Of a stretch of DNA of 45,297 nt, positions 1 through 7,779 are shown one piece after another. Source of the stretch: Candidatus Sulfotelmatobacter sp. (GTDB taxonomy: Bacteria > Eisenbacteria > RBG-16-71-46); the NCBI GenBank assembly GCA_035498555.1, contig DATKAB010000107.1:1-45297 (forward strand), in the 5' to 3' direction. A model generated the notes under the pieces. It saw only the letters and a program-made list of their open reading frames with translations. It had not been told where the DNA came from and made no database searches. Each line of letters opens with the position of its first letter. Within the stretch, counting starts at the first letter, position 1. Made by a program: the position numbers and the translations under genes.

Positions 1-101
1 AGCCGGCCGGAAAAGGCGCTCCAGACCGACCGCCGGAGTGCCGAAAACTCCGTCGACCCCGCCGGGCCGGGCTCGACGGGGTCCACCCCCCTCTTCCAGG
101 G
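1..101. other. Window-edge leader without a recognised gene
   Basis: I see no gene that can be supported before the cupredoxin start at 102. An open frame runs through here in the frame of the downstream kinase, but its translation is Arg/Ala/Pro-rich with no domain, and it overlaps the convincing cupredoxin frame. I found no clear promoter; the upstream context lies outside the window. Confidence 0.5.
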
Positions 102-881
102 ATGGGAGTCTCTTTGGCCCTGTCACGACAGCTGCTCCTGATCGCCGCGCTTGCGTTGCTCGCCGCTCCATGCCGGGCGGACGCCGTGCTCCGCGGCGTG
201 GTGTGGCCGACCCGCGCCGAAGCGCAGCGCGCCGAGCAGGCGCGCGCCGAAATCGCGGCGGAGAAGAACTCCAAGCGGCGCAACGAGAACTATCTGGCGT
301 CGTCGAAACCCGGCCACCCCGCGCCCTCCGGGCACCCGCTGACCCCGATGCCGGTGTTGCACGCCGAGCCCGGCATGCGCGAGGTCGTGGTCTACCTCGA
401 CAGCATTCCCGCGAAGCAGGAGAAGAAGCTCGCCGAGCGCGAGCGGAAGTCGCGGGACCGCGCCAACTACCGAATCGTGCTGATGAACAGCCGTTACACA
501 CCGCGCGTGACCGCGGTGGCCGCCGGCAGCAACGTCGAGGTCCAGAACCTCGACGGCATCTGGCACAACACCTTCAGCGTCTCCAGGGCCAAGAGTTTCG
601 ATCTCGGCAAGATCCGCCCCGGCACCATGGACACCGTCGCCTTCGATCGGCCCGGCGTGATCAACCTCCACTGCGACATCCATCCCAAGGAAATCGGCTT
701 CGTGATGGTGACGCCGAATCACGCCTTTGCGCGTCCCGACTCGCTCGGACAATTCGACCTGCCCAGGCTTCCCGCCGGCCGCTACCGGCTGCGCCTCTGG
801 CACCCGTCGATGGGAGAGGAATCACGCGAGATCGAGCTGCCGAAGAAGGGCGTCCTCGACGTGGATCTGGCGTTCCCGTGA
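102..881 (+). CDS. Secreted cupredoxin-like (plastocyanin-type) protein
   Basis: A 259-residue protein with an N-terminal signal peptide (hydrophobic run about 8-23, likely cleavage near residue 27). A type-1 copper centre is suggested by His155 (WHNTFS), Cys191 and His194 (LHCDIH) and Met202, in the order and spacing of plastocyanin-like domains. Residues from about 205 form a short 'GQFDLPRLPAGRYRLRLWHP' segment of the carboxypeptidase-regulatory or methylamine-utilisation-associated beta-sandwich type. Residues 36-70 are charged and low in complexity. The likely role is periplasmic copper binding, either electron transfer or sensing; no substrate can be deduced. Its stop codon overlaps the ATG of the downstream histidine kinase (TGATG), so the two are translationally coupled. 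The start at 102 is the ATG before the signal peptide; its ribosome site is weak. Confidence 0.75.
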   Translation: MGVSLALSRQLLLIAALALLAAPCRADAVLRGVVWPTRAEAQRAEQARAEIAAEKNSKRRNENYLASSKPGHPAPSGHPLTPMPVLHAEPGMREVVVYLDSIPAKQEKKLAERERKSRDRANYRIVLMNSRYTPRVTAVAAGSNVEVQNLDGIWHNTFSVSRAKSFDLGKIRPGTMDTVAFDRPGVINLHCDIHPKEIGFVMVTPNHAFARPDSLGQFDLPRLPAGRYRLRLWHPSMGEESREIELPKKGVLDVDLAFP

Positions 882-2707
882 TGCGCACCAGCCTGCGCGG
901 GCGGATTCTGGTCATCACCGTGCTCACCCCGCTGACGCTGGGGCTGGCCGCCTACATCACCGTCCATCGCAACGTGCAACAGCACGTGGACTCGACCAGC
1001 ATCCACGAAAACCTTCGCCACAGCGCGTCGGTGTTCGAGAGCATGCTGGCGGTGCGCCAGCGGGCGCTGGTCGGCGGCGCTCAGGTGATCGCCCAGGATC
1101 CGCGCTTCTTCTCGCTGGTGATGCTCGGCCCCTCGCAGCAGGATCGGCGATTCATCGCGACCGTGAAGGGGATGGCGCGCGACTTCAACAAGATCACGCG
1201 CACCGACCTGTTCGAGGTGTTCGACCGGAACGGAAAACTGCTGGCTTCGGTGGGCGAGAGCCACAGCAGCCGCGAGGCCCGGGAGGCCATGGTGCGAGCC
1301 TCGCTGCGCGGCCATCTCGCCGCCGGCGTGCTGGTACAGACCGACGACCACTTCCAGGCCGCGTGCACGACGGTGCGCGCCGACGGGCGGATCGTGGGGG
1401 CGCTGCTGCTCGGCGCTCAGATCGGCGACGGGCTCGCGAACGAACTCCGCACCCAGATGCGCAGCGAGGTCACGTTCATTTCGGACGGACGGATCACCGG
1501 CACCACGCTGACGGAGCCCGCCGATCGCAAAGCCCTGCTCGAACGCATCAAGGGTCTGGGCACTTCGGCCGGCGAGCTGGCCGCGACCGGCGTGATCAAG
1601 GTGAAGGGCAAGTCCTCGACCTGGCTCACCCTGGCGGGTCGCATCCCCGGCGCGAGTGAAGGCGAGAGCGAGCTCTACGTCATGCAGCGGTCGTACGACC
1701 CCGAGATCGAATTCCTGCACCGCATGCAGCTGGACCTCGGCCTGCTCGCCGTGCTGGCCGTGCTCGGCGCGCTGTTCACCGGGTTCGTGCTGTCGGAGGA
1801 GATCACGCGCCCGATCGGTAAGCTGGTGCGAAGCGCGCAGGAGATGGAGCGTGGCAATTTCGACTGGCCGATCGAGGTGAAGAATCACGACGAGATCGGC
1901 TACCTGGCCCAGCGCTTCCGCGACATGCGAGAACGAGAGCGCGCGTTCGTGAGCAGCCTGCAGGAGGCTGCGCGACTGAAGAGCGAATTCATCAGCGTGG
2001 CCTCGCACGAGCTGCGCACGCCGATCAGCGTGATCCAGGGCTACCGTGATCTGCTCGCCGACGGCAGCCTCGGCTCGCTCGAACCCCGCCAGACGCAGGC
2101 TTTGAGCGCGATCGCGGACTGCTTGCGCCAGCTCACGCAGGTGGCCGAAGAGGCCACTCACGTCGCGCAGGTCGAGGGCGAGCGCATCGTCGTCAATCCT
2201 CAGCCCTACCCGGTCACCAGCCTGATCGACCAATCCTGCGCCCAGGCCATGACCACCGCCTCCGGCCGCAAGGTGGAAGTGAAGCGGAAGGTCGAGGACA
2301 AGCTCGGCAACATGTGGATCGATCCGCCGATGATCACTCAGGCTCTGGTGCACCTGATCGGCAACGCGATCCGCTTCACTCCCGATGGCGGTCGCGTCGA
2401 GGTGAAGGCCTTCGAGGAGCACGGCCATCTGACGGTTCAGGTGCGCGACACCGGCGTAGGCATCGAGGCCGACAAGCTGAGCCGCCTCTTCGACCGGAGC
2501 CTGCTGCTGCGCGACTCGCGCGAGCACCATTCGTCCTCGTCGCTCGAGTTCAAGTCGTCCGGCCTTGGCTTCGGGCTCGCGATCGTGCGCGGCATCGTCG
2601 AGGCGCACGGCGGCACCGTGAGCGCGGAGAGCAAGCCGAACAAGGGCAGCACGTTCACGATCCGCTTGCCGCGGGTCGAGCCGAAGAGCCAGCCCAAGGC
2701 CGCCTAG
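881..2707 (+). CDS. Membrane sensor histidine kinase (Cache-like sensor, HAMP, HisKA, HATPase)
   Basis: A 608-residue kinase starting at the ATG that overlaps the cupredoxin stop. A longer open frame reaching upstream to 38 is spurious. Transmembrane helix 1 is about residues 7-26; a periplasmic region of about 255 residues follows, with a Cache-like look (FDRNGKLLASVGES, later ADGRIVGALLLG). Helix 2 is about 285-305, HAMP about 306-355. HisKA carries the H-box ASHELRTP with phospho-acceptor His376, and the ATPase domain has the N-box around Asn495 (LIGNAIRFTPDGG), the G1 box DTGVGIEAD and a GFGLAIVRGIV stretch. All catalytic boxes look intact. No cognate response regulator is adjacent. Coupling to the cupredoxin suggests that redox or copper state is sensed, which is inference. 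Confidence 0.88.
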   Translation: MRTSLRGRILVITVLTPLTLGLAAYITVHRNVQQHVDSTSIHENLRHSASVFESMLAVRQRALVGGAQVIAQDPRFFSLVMLGPSQQDRRFIATVKGMARDFNKITRTDLFEVFDRNGKLLASVGESHSSREAREAMVRASLRGHLAAGVLVQTDDHFQAACTTVRADGRIVGALLLGAQIGDGLANELRTQMRSEVTFISDGRITGTTLTEPADRKALLERIKGLGTSAGELAATGVIKVKGKSSTWLTLAGRIPGASEGESELYVMQRSYDPEIEFLHRMQLDLGLLAVLAVLGALFTGFVLSEEITRPIGKLVRSAQEMERGNFDWPIEVKNHDEIGYLAQRFRDMRERERAFVSSLQEAARLKSEFISVASHELRTPISVIQGYRDLLADGSLGSLEPRQTQALSAIADCLRQLTQVAEEATHVAQVEGERIVVNPQPYPVTSLIDQSCAQAMTTASGRKVEVKRKVEDKLGNMWIDPPMITQALVHLIGNAIRFTPDGGRVEVKAFEEHGHLTVQVRDTGVGIEADKLSRLFDRSLLLRDSREHHSSSSLEFKSSGLGFGLAIVRGIVEAHGGTVSAESKPNKGSTFTIRLPRVEPKSQPKAA

Positions 2708-2754
2708 CCCTGCCGGCCGGGCGCGCCTGACACACCCCGCGCCACCTTACCGCT

Positions 2755-3618
2755 CTAGAGCAGCTGTCTCAGGTGCTCCAGGTCGCCGACCAGCTCCGAC
2801 ATCAGCTCGGAAAGCACGGCGTCGGTCAGCTCGAGGCGCTGAATCGCGCGCACCTCGAGTAGATTCAGCTCGGGACTCGGGTGGGTGTGGGCGCCGATCT
2901 TGCGCGAGATCGAGTTCGCCGCCTGAACGCACAGCAGCAGGCGATCGTCGACCGGTGGCTCGGCGTCGTGGTGATGGAGCGCCACGTGGCAGGCGCTCTC
3001 GGGGATGCGCCAGTCCGACAGCACGTGGTGTCCGAGCTCGGGATGGAGGGTCTCCATCAGCTCGTCGCGCGCGGCGGCAGTGAGCTTCTGGCCCTGGCCC
3101 TCGGCGAGCAGGCGATCGAACGCTCGGAACAGGAGCAGCTTTCCGGTGTCGTGGAGCAGCCCGGCGAGGAACGCATCGCTGCCATCCACGCCGCGTTCCG
3201 TGCCAATCCGTCGCGCGCCCTGCGCCGTGACGATCGAGTGATCCCACAGCGCGTGCAGAATCGCCTGCTTCTCGGGATCGTCCGACACGAAGTTGGCCTT
3301 GTGCGCCACCATGGTCACGATCGCCGTCACCTCGCGCACGCCGAGGCGCGCGATCGCGATGCGCAGGTCGGACACTTCGCCGAGTCCGCCGAAGATCGCC
3401 GAGTTCGCCACGCGCAGGATCGCCGTGGTCAGAGCCGGATCGCTGCTGAGCAGCACCACCAGCGGTCCGACCGGGCCGTTGTAATCCTCACGCAACAGCC
3501 GGAGCACCTTGGCCGCCACCGGGGGCATCGGCGGCAGCGTGAGCTTGCCGGCGTTGACGGCATCCCGAATGCTGCGGGAGAGCGAGGGCTTCGGGGTGCC
3601 AACCTGTCTCAGGGTCAC
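2755..3618 (-). CDS. HDOD-domain signalling protein
   Basis: An HDOD protein of 287 residues. The hallmark opening 'LTLPPMPPVAAKVLRLL' is followed by helices containing 'DPALTTAILRVANSAIF' and 'IAIARLGVREV', then 'FLAGLLHDTGKLLLF', where the His-Asp pair is kept. HDOD proteins act in bacterial signalling, often tied to motility, chemotaxis or c-di-GMP, and usually have no demonstrated enzyme activity. An open frame extends to a TTG at 3642, but the GTG at 3618 has AAGGAG at good distance and agrees with a sigma-28-like promoter whose -10 element lies at 3646-3653, so I prefer 3618. The gene is divergent from the motAB operon and convergent with the histidine kinase. Confidence 0.83.
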   Translation of the reverse strand: MTLRQVGTPKPSLSRSIRDAVNAGKLTLPPMPPVAAKVLRLLREDYNGPVGPLVVLLSSDPALTTAILRVANSAIFGGLGEVSDLRIAIARLGVREVTAIVTMVAHKANFVSDDPEKQAILHALWDHSIVTAQGARRIGTERGVDGSDAFLAGLLHDTGKLLLFRAFDRLLAEGQGQKLTAAARDELMETLHPELGHHVLSDWRIPESACHVALHHHDAEPPVDDRLLLCVQAANSISRKIGAHTHPSPELNLLEVRAIQRLELTDAVLSELMSELVGDLEHLRQLL

Positions 3619-3645
3619 GGGGAGCTCCTTCCCTATCTCCAATGA

Positions 3646-3673
3646 CTTTCGGCAACTAGCCTCGCCGGCTTGA
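3646..3673 (-). promoter_or_regulatory. Possible sigma-28 promoter for the HDOD gene
   Basis: On the minus strand TCAAGCCG (3673-3666) and GCCGAAAG (3653-3646) are separated by 12 bases, compared with 11 in the better sites of this window. The -35 half matches the flgL site exactly. The element would place the RNA start about 20 bases before the GTG at 3618. Confidence 0.35.
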
Positions 3674-3690
3674 GCCCTCCCCGGCGGGCC

Positions 3691-3717
3691 TCAAGTTCGG
3701 AGCGGAGCAGCCGAGAC
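3691..3717 (+). promoter_or_regulatory. Sigma-28 (FliA) promoter of the motAB operon
   Basis: TCAAGTTC, 11 bases, GCCGAGAC. This is close to the FliA consensus TAAAGTTT-N11-GCCGATAA and nearly identical to the sites before flgM and flagellin in this window. It lies 36 bases before the ATG at 3754. Confidence 0.8.
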
Positions 3718-3753
3718 TGAAGAACCCTTACCGCGCGCCATGGAGGCACCTGA

Positions 3754-4107
3754 ATGTCGCTCGGAATTGGACCTCTGGTTCGGGACATTGCGCAGTTCGG
3801 AGGGCTGTTGCTCCGCGGGGCACCGGCCGGTCCGAGCACGCCCCCGACGCCCGCTCTGCCGCCGACCGCCGGCCCGCCGGCCGCCGCCGGCCCCGCGCCT
3901 GGCCCCGCTCAGGTCGAGGCCTCGACGCTCTCGACCCACGCCCAGGCCGACATGCTCGAGCTCTCCCCCTCGGCGCTCTTGCGTTTTGCAGCCTGGCTCG
4001 CGCGCCATCAGCCGAAGCTCCCAAGCCTTTCGGACGCTTCCAGCACCTCCAGGGCCCCGGCGCCGCCCGCCGCCGGTAGCACGCCGGGCGAAACCTCCTC
4101 GCGCTGA
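3754..4107 (+). CDS. Pro/Ala-rich protein of unknown function, first gene of the motAB operon
   Basis: A 117-residue protein not recognised as a known family. The start at 3754 has GGAGG eight bases upstream and sits directly behind a good sigma-28 promoter, which is the main reason to call it a gene. A short amphipathic N-terminus (GPLVRDIAQFGGLLL) is followed by a Pro/Ala/Gly-rich stretch at about 24-53, then 'DMLELSPSALLRFAAWL' at about 66-82, and a polar tail. The ELSPSA piece resembles the short 'ELSxxA' motif found near the conserved part of FlgM proteins and in other small flagellar proteins, but this is far too short to assign function. No signal peptide is evident. motA begins about 120 bases downstream. 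Confidence 0.5.
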   Translation: MSLGIGPLVRDIAQFGGLLLRGAPAGPSTPPTPALPPTAGPPAAAGPAPGPAQVEASTLSTHAQADMLELSPSALLRFAAWLARHQPKLPSLSDASSTSRAPAPPAAGSTPGETSSR

Positions 4108-4226
4108 TCGGCCTTCCGGCCGATAACTCCCGGGAAGCACAGGGTCCTGGCCAGGGACCGACGATTCCGGTGGATTCCGGCAACTCGAGTCGCCGGAGGC
4201 CGCCACACTCATCTTTGCGGGCAGGC

Positions 4227-5099
4227 ATGATCGCGCTCATCGGTCTCATCGTGGTGGTTGGCTCGGTGATCGGCGGCTTCACCGTCGCCGGCGGCCAGCT
4301 GGCCGCGCTCTTCCACGTCTCCGAGATCATCGTGATCTGCGGCACGGCGCTCGGAACCCTGCTCATCTCGACGCCGCCCAGCACGCTGGCCGGACTGGCC
4401 GGCCGGGTCGGCAAGATCATCCAGCCCTCGCCTTTCGGCCGCGGCCTCTACCTCGACGCGCTCAAGATGATGTTCGAGCTGTTCCAGATCGCGCGGCGCG
4501 ACGGCCTGGTCGCGATCGAATCGCACATCGAGGGTCCCGACAAGAGCGCGGTGTTCCGCAAGTACGCCAGGGTGCTCAAGCATCATCACGCGATCGAGTT
4601 CCTGTGCGACTCGCTCCGCCTGGTGCTGGTGGGCAGCGTGCCGCCGCACGATCTCGAGATGCTGCTCGACAGCGAGATCGACGTCCATCACGAGCAGGAG
4701 GCGCGTCCGGTTTCGGCGCTGCAGCGGATGAGCGACGGATTGCCGGGCATCGGCATCGTGGCCGCGGTGCTCGGCATCGTGGTCACGATGGGCGCGATCG
4801 CCGGCCCGATCGAACAGATCGGCGAGCACGTCGCCGCGGCGCTCACCGGAACCTTCCTGGGTGTGCTGCTCGCCTACGGATTCATCGGCCCGCTCTCGAA
4901 CGGTCTCGACAATCTCAATCAGGCCGAAGCGCGGTTCTACCAGTTCATGAAGGCCAGCGTGGTGGCGTTCGCCAAGGGTTTCCCGCCGATCGTGGCCGTG
5001 GAGTTCGCGCGCCGCACCATTTACGCCGAAGATCGCCCGTCGTTCACCGAGATGGAAACCGCCTGTAAGAGCCTGAAGGCCAAGGCCGGCGCGGAGTAG
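4227..5099 (+). CDS. motA: Flagellar motor stator protein MotA
   Basis: MotA forms the inner-membrane ion channel of the stator with MotB and pushes on FliG. The protein has 290 residues if started at 4227 (MIALIGLIVVVGSVIGGF), which aligns with the N-terminus of the classical Escherichia coli-type MotA; an open frame reaches up to 4170 but adds only a polar, Arg-rich lead. Four hydrophobic segments are visible, two N-terminal and two around 'GLPGIGIVAAVLGIVVTMGAI' and 'ALTGTFLGVLLAYGFIGPL', with the long cytoplasmic loop between. The conserved Pro-Gly pair and the C-terminal 'GFPPIVAVEFARRTIY' are present. motB starts four bases after the stop. The type suggests proton use, by family only. 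Confidence 0.93.
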   Translation: MIALIGLIVVVGSVIGGFTVAGGQLAALFHVSEIIVICGTALGTLLISTPPSTLAGLAGRVGKIIQPSPFGRGLYLDALKMMFELFQIARRDGLVAIESHIEGPDKSAVFRKYARVLKHHHAIEFLCDSLRLVLVGSVPPHDLEMLLDSEIDVHHEQEARPVSALQRMSDGLPGIGIVAAVLGIVVTMGAIAGPIEQIGEHVAAALTGTFLGVLLAYGFIGPLSNGLDNLNQAEARFYQFMKASVVAFAKGFPPIVAVEFARRTIYAEDRPSFTEMETACKSLKAKAGAE

Positions 5100-5102
5100 T
5101 CG

Positions 5103-5927
5103 ATGGCGAACAAGGACCGCGAGATTCCGGTCCGGATCATCATCCGGAAGAAAGGCCACGGATCCGGTCATCACGGCGGCGCCTGGAAGGTCGCGTTCGC
5201 CGACTTCATGACCGCCATGTTCGCGCTGTTCCTGGTGCTGTGGTTGATCAGCCAGAGCTCCGACGTGAAATCGGCGATCGCCGGCTACTTCCAGGACCCG
5301 CTCGGCCGCGCCGACGAGTTCGGCAGCTCGATCCTGCCTGGTGAGGGCGCGCAGGCCTCGACGCCGCGCGTGTTGCGCAACATCGACGTGCTCGACCTGC
5401 GCCGCGACCGCCTGCAGAAGCTGGCCGGCGACATCGAGCAGAAGATCGAGGATGCGCCCGAGCTCGAATCGGTCAAGGATCAGGTGCAGCTCACGCTGAC
5501 CGACGAGGGCCTCAACATCGAGCTGATCGAGGATCCGAACGGAGTGTTCTTCGAAACCGGCTCGGGCAACCCCAGCGCGCGTGGCCGCGCCGTGATCTCG
5601 CTGCTCGGCGGCGAGCTGGCGAAGATGCCCAATCAGGTGCGCGTCGACGGCTACACGGACGCGCGCCCCTACGCCGATTCGAGCGGCTACTCGAACTGGG
5701 AGCTGAGCTCCGATCGCGCCAACGCCGCGCGTCGCATCCTGGTGCAGCATGGTCTGTCCATGAACAAGATCGCCGAGGTGCGCGGCCACGCCGACCACGA
5801 TCTCCGCCTGCCCAAGGATCCGTTCGCGGCCGGCAACCGGCGCGTCACCATCACGGTACTGATCGGACCCCGGCCCTCGCTGCCGTCTCCCGACTCGATC
5901 GGCGTCCACCGGACGGAGTCGACATGA
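5103..5927 (+). CDS. motB: Flagellar motor stator protein MotB
   Basis: MotB (274 residues) anchors the stator to peptidoglycan and carries the ion-binding aspartate. The single N-terminal transmembrane helix FADFMTAMFALFLVLWLI (about 32-49) contains Asp34, the expected ion-binding residue. A linker with a plug-like region follows, then an OmpA-like peptidoglycan-binding domain (about 155-262) with 'VDGYTDARP', 'NWELSSDRA' and 'AGNRRVTITV'. The gene follows motA by three bases and its stop overlaps the next gene's ATG (ATGA), so it is part of a coupled operon. Confidence 0.94.
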   Translation: MANKDREIPVRIIIRKKGHGSGHHGGAWKVAFADFMTAMFALFLVLWLISQSSDVKSAIAGYFQDPLGRADEFGSSILPGEGAQASTPRVLRNIDVLDLRRDRLQKLAGDIEQKIEDAPELESVKDQVQLTLTDEGLNIELIEDPNGVFFETGSGNPSARGRAVISLLGGELAKMPNQVRVDGYTDARPYADSSGYSNWELSSDRANAARRILVQHGLSMNKIAEVRGHADHDLRLPKDPFAAGNRRVTITVLIGPRPSLPSPDSIGVHRTEST

Positions 5928-7108
5928 GCGAAGCGCGCGCGCGAGTCCTGGTCGCGGAGAGCGACCCCGCGGCGATCGCGGTGTACCGCGAGGCGCTCGG
6001 CAGCGAGCCCGGCATCCAGCTGACACTGGCTGGCGACGCCCTCGACGCGATGCGCGCCTGCCAGCAGGAAGCACCCGACCTCACGATCGCCGGCTCGGGG
6101 CTGCTGGCCGCCGACGACTGGGCGCTGGCGCGCCAGCTCCATCATCGCGCCGACGAGCGCGGCATCATCGTCATGGTGTCGGACGCCGGCGACTGCGACC
6201 GCCGGCACGAAGCGTTGATGCGCGGAGTGGACGAGTTCCTGCGCCGCCCGGTGGACGTGGCGAGCGTGCTGGCCAAGGTGCGCGGCATGCTGCGGCTCAA
6301 GCGCGCCTACGATCGGCTCAGGCTCGATCGCGACGAGATGGAGCGCCTCCACGTTCAGCTCAGCGAGCGATTCGAGCAGCTCATGAAGCTGCTGGTGTCG
6401 ATCCTCGACATGAGCCTGCCGGGCGCCGCCGATCGCGGCATCCGAGTCGCGAGGCTCGCCGACCGCGTGGCCGACAAGTTCTCGGTGCCGTCGGAGCTGC
6501 GCAAGGATCTCGACATCGCCGCGCGGCTCTACGAGCTGGGCCGGCTGGTGATGATCACTCCCGAAAGCCATTCGACCGTCGGCACCGATGCCTGGGCAGT
6601 GGCGGTCGCGACGCGCGACATCCTCGATCGCGTCGAGGGATTGAAGGGGGCCGCCGAGGTGGTCGGCTCGATGTTCGAGAACTGGGACGGCACCGGGATG
6701 CCGAGTCACCTTCTGCAGGGACAGATTCCGCTGCGAAGCCGAATCCTGCGCGCGGTGCTCGACTACGACGGCGAGCTGGAGGGCGGCCGGGGCGCCCGCC
6801 CCGCCGAGGTGATGGCGAGACTGATGGAGCACAAGGCCGCGCGCTACGACCCGCTGGTGCTGGTGCATCTCGAGAGCGTGGTGGATGCGGGCGCCGGGGC
6901 GAGCGAGAAGACCGACCGGCGCGTGATCCCGATCGCCTCGCTCGAGACCGGCATGGTGCTCGCCGACGATCTCTACACCGCCTCGGGCATCAAGCTGCTC
7001 GCCCGCGGCACGCGCCTCGGCGCCGCGGCGATCGAATCCCTGCTGCGCCGGCATCGCGTCGAGCCCTTGCTCCACGGCGCGTGCGTGAAGATCGACAAGG
7101 TGGCCTAG
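5924..7108 (+). CDS. Degenerate receiver plus degenerate HD-GYP-like protein
   Basis: A 394-residue protein coupled to motB (ATGA). Residues 6-122 have the size and pattern of a receiver domain, but the phospho-acceptor position is Gly57 (PDLTIAGSG), the first acidic pair is AES-D, and the conserved Lys before Pro is Arg108. A coiled segment (about 125-155) joins it to a region with the layout of an HD-GYP domain: 'AARLYELGRL' where AALLHDIGKI is expected, and 'FENWDGTGMP' where HHExWDGxGYP is expected. The metal-binding His and Asp are therefore lost. A C-terminal 'SLETGMVLADDLYTASGIKLL' segment (about 339-382) is of a kind seen attached to HD-GYP proteins. It probably binds partners rather than hydrolysing c-di-GMP. 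Its place next to motAB suggests a role in stator control (inference). Confidence 0.72.
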   Translation: MSEARARVLVAESDPAAIAVYREALGSEPGIQLTLAGDALDAMRACQQEAPDLTIAGSGLLAADDWALARQLHHRADERGIIVMVSDAGDCDRRHEALMRGVDEFLRRPVDVASVLAKVRGMLRLKRAYDRLRLDRDEMERLHVQLSERFEQLMKLLVSILDMSLPGAADRGIRVARLADRVADKFSVPSELRKDLDIAARLYELGRLVMITPESHSTVGTDAWAVAVATRDILDRVEGLKGAAEVVGSMFENWDGTGMPSHLLQGQIPLRSRILRAVLDYDGELEGGRGARPAEVMARLMEHKAARYDPLVLVHLESVVDAGAGASEKTDRRVIPIASLETGMVLADDLYTASGIKLLARGTRLGAAAIESLLRRHRVEPLLHGACVKIDKVA

Positions 7109-7359
7109 GCCCCGTCCGGAAACGCTGAAACAATCCTCCGCAATCGACCGGTCCGACTGCCGGCCTCGGCAGAGCCGCGGCCAGATTGTCAGGCCCACCG
7201 CGTTCCGAGCCCGCCGGAGCCCCGCCCTCCGAAAGGGTGATCCGTTTGCCGTTGCGAGCGTTAGGATTCGCGAGGCGGATCCGGGCTGCGCTCGGCGTGG
7301 AGCTTGCGTGATGCTTGTCGCTACCCCAGGGCTTCGACCATCCATTCGAGGAGACGCCC
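7109..7359. other. Intergenic region between motility and sugar genes
   Basis: No gene is supported here. An ATG at 7315 opens a slightly longer frame of the next gene, but without a good ribosome site. I found no strong hairpin with a T-run and no convincing sigma-28 or sigma-54 element. A housekeeping promoter for the sugar cassette would be expected here but cannot be pinpointed. Confidence 0.4.
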
Positions 7360-7779
7360 TTGCGCAAGACCCTTCCCTTCACTCTCCTGGTCGTCGCGTT
7401 GGCAGGCTGCGCCGAGCTGGCGGTGAAGCATCCGGTGAGGGTGTTTCTGGCCCGCGTCGAGCTCAAGGAGCTGGTGGGGTTCGTCGCCGGCCTCGGAACG
7501 ACGCTGGCCGCCCTCCCCGATCTGCTGGCGATGCTCAAGCGCCGCTCGAGCGAGGGCATGAACCCGAGAATGGCGGCCATCACGGCCGTCTTCCAGCTGG
7601 TGTGGCTCTACTACGGACTGCTGATCCTGTCGCGGCCGGTGATCGTGTGGAACACGATCGCGGTGGGGATCAACTCGCTGAACGTGGCCGCGTACTTTCA
7701 TTTTGCTCGAAGAAGGAAGAGTGAGCGCCGGCAAGGCGTGAGTGCCATGCCCGCCCGCGCCGCAAGGAGGACCCAATGA
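7360..7779 (+). CDS. SemiSWEET-like (MtN3/PQ-loop) membrane protein with a lipoprotein-like N-terminus
   Basis: The core, about residues 30-120, matches the size and layout of a SemiSWEET sugar transporter: three hydrophobic helices, 'VGFVAGLGTTLAALPDLLAM', 'AAITAVFQLVWLYYGLLI' and 'VWNTIAVGINSLNVAAYF', with the conserved Pro of the first helix and the Asn of the last. SemiSWEETs dimerise and move sugars down their gradient. Unusually it is preceded by a signal-like 'LPFTLLVVALAGC' with a lipobox (LAGC). The chosen start is TTG at 7360, which has GAGGAG just upstream; an ATG at 7315 is the alternative, and a start after the lipobox is possible. The stop overlaps the glucosidase ATG (ATGA), which suggests that the sugar carrier and the hydrolase are made together. 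Confidence 0.7.
   Translation: MRKTLPFTLLVVALAGCAELAVKHPVRVFLARVELKELVGFVAGLGTTLAALPDLLAMLKRRSSEGMNPRMAAITAVFQLVWLYYGLLILSRPVIVWNTIAVGINSLNVAAYFHFARRRKSERRQGVSAMPARAARRTQ

Noticed and set aside
38-880. An open frame that would extend the histidine kinase upstream to 38 (889 residues)
   Set aside because: It overlaps the convincing cupredoxin gene and its translation is Arg/Pro-rich without a domain; the ATG at 881 overlaps the cupredoxin stop.
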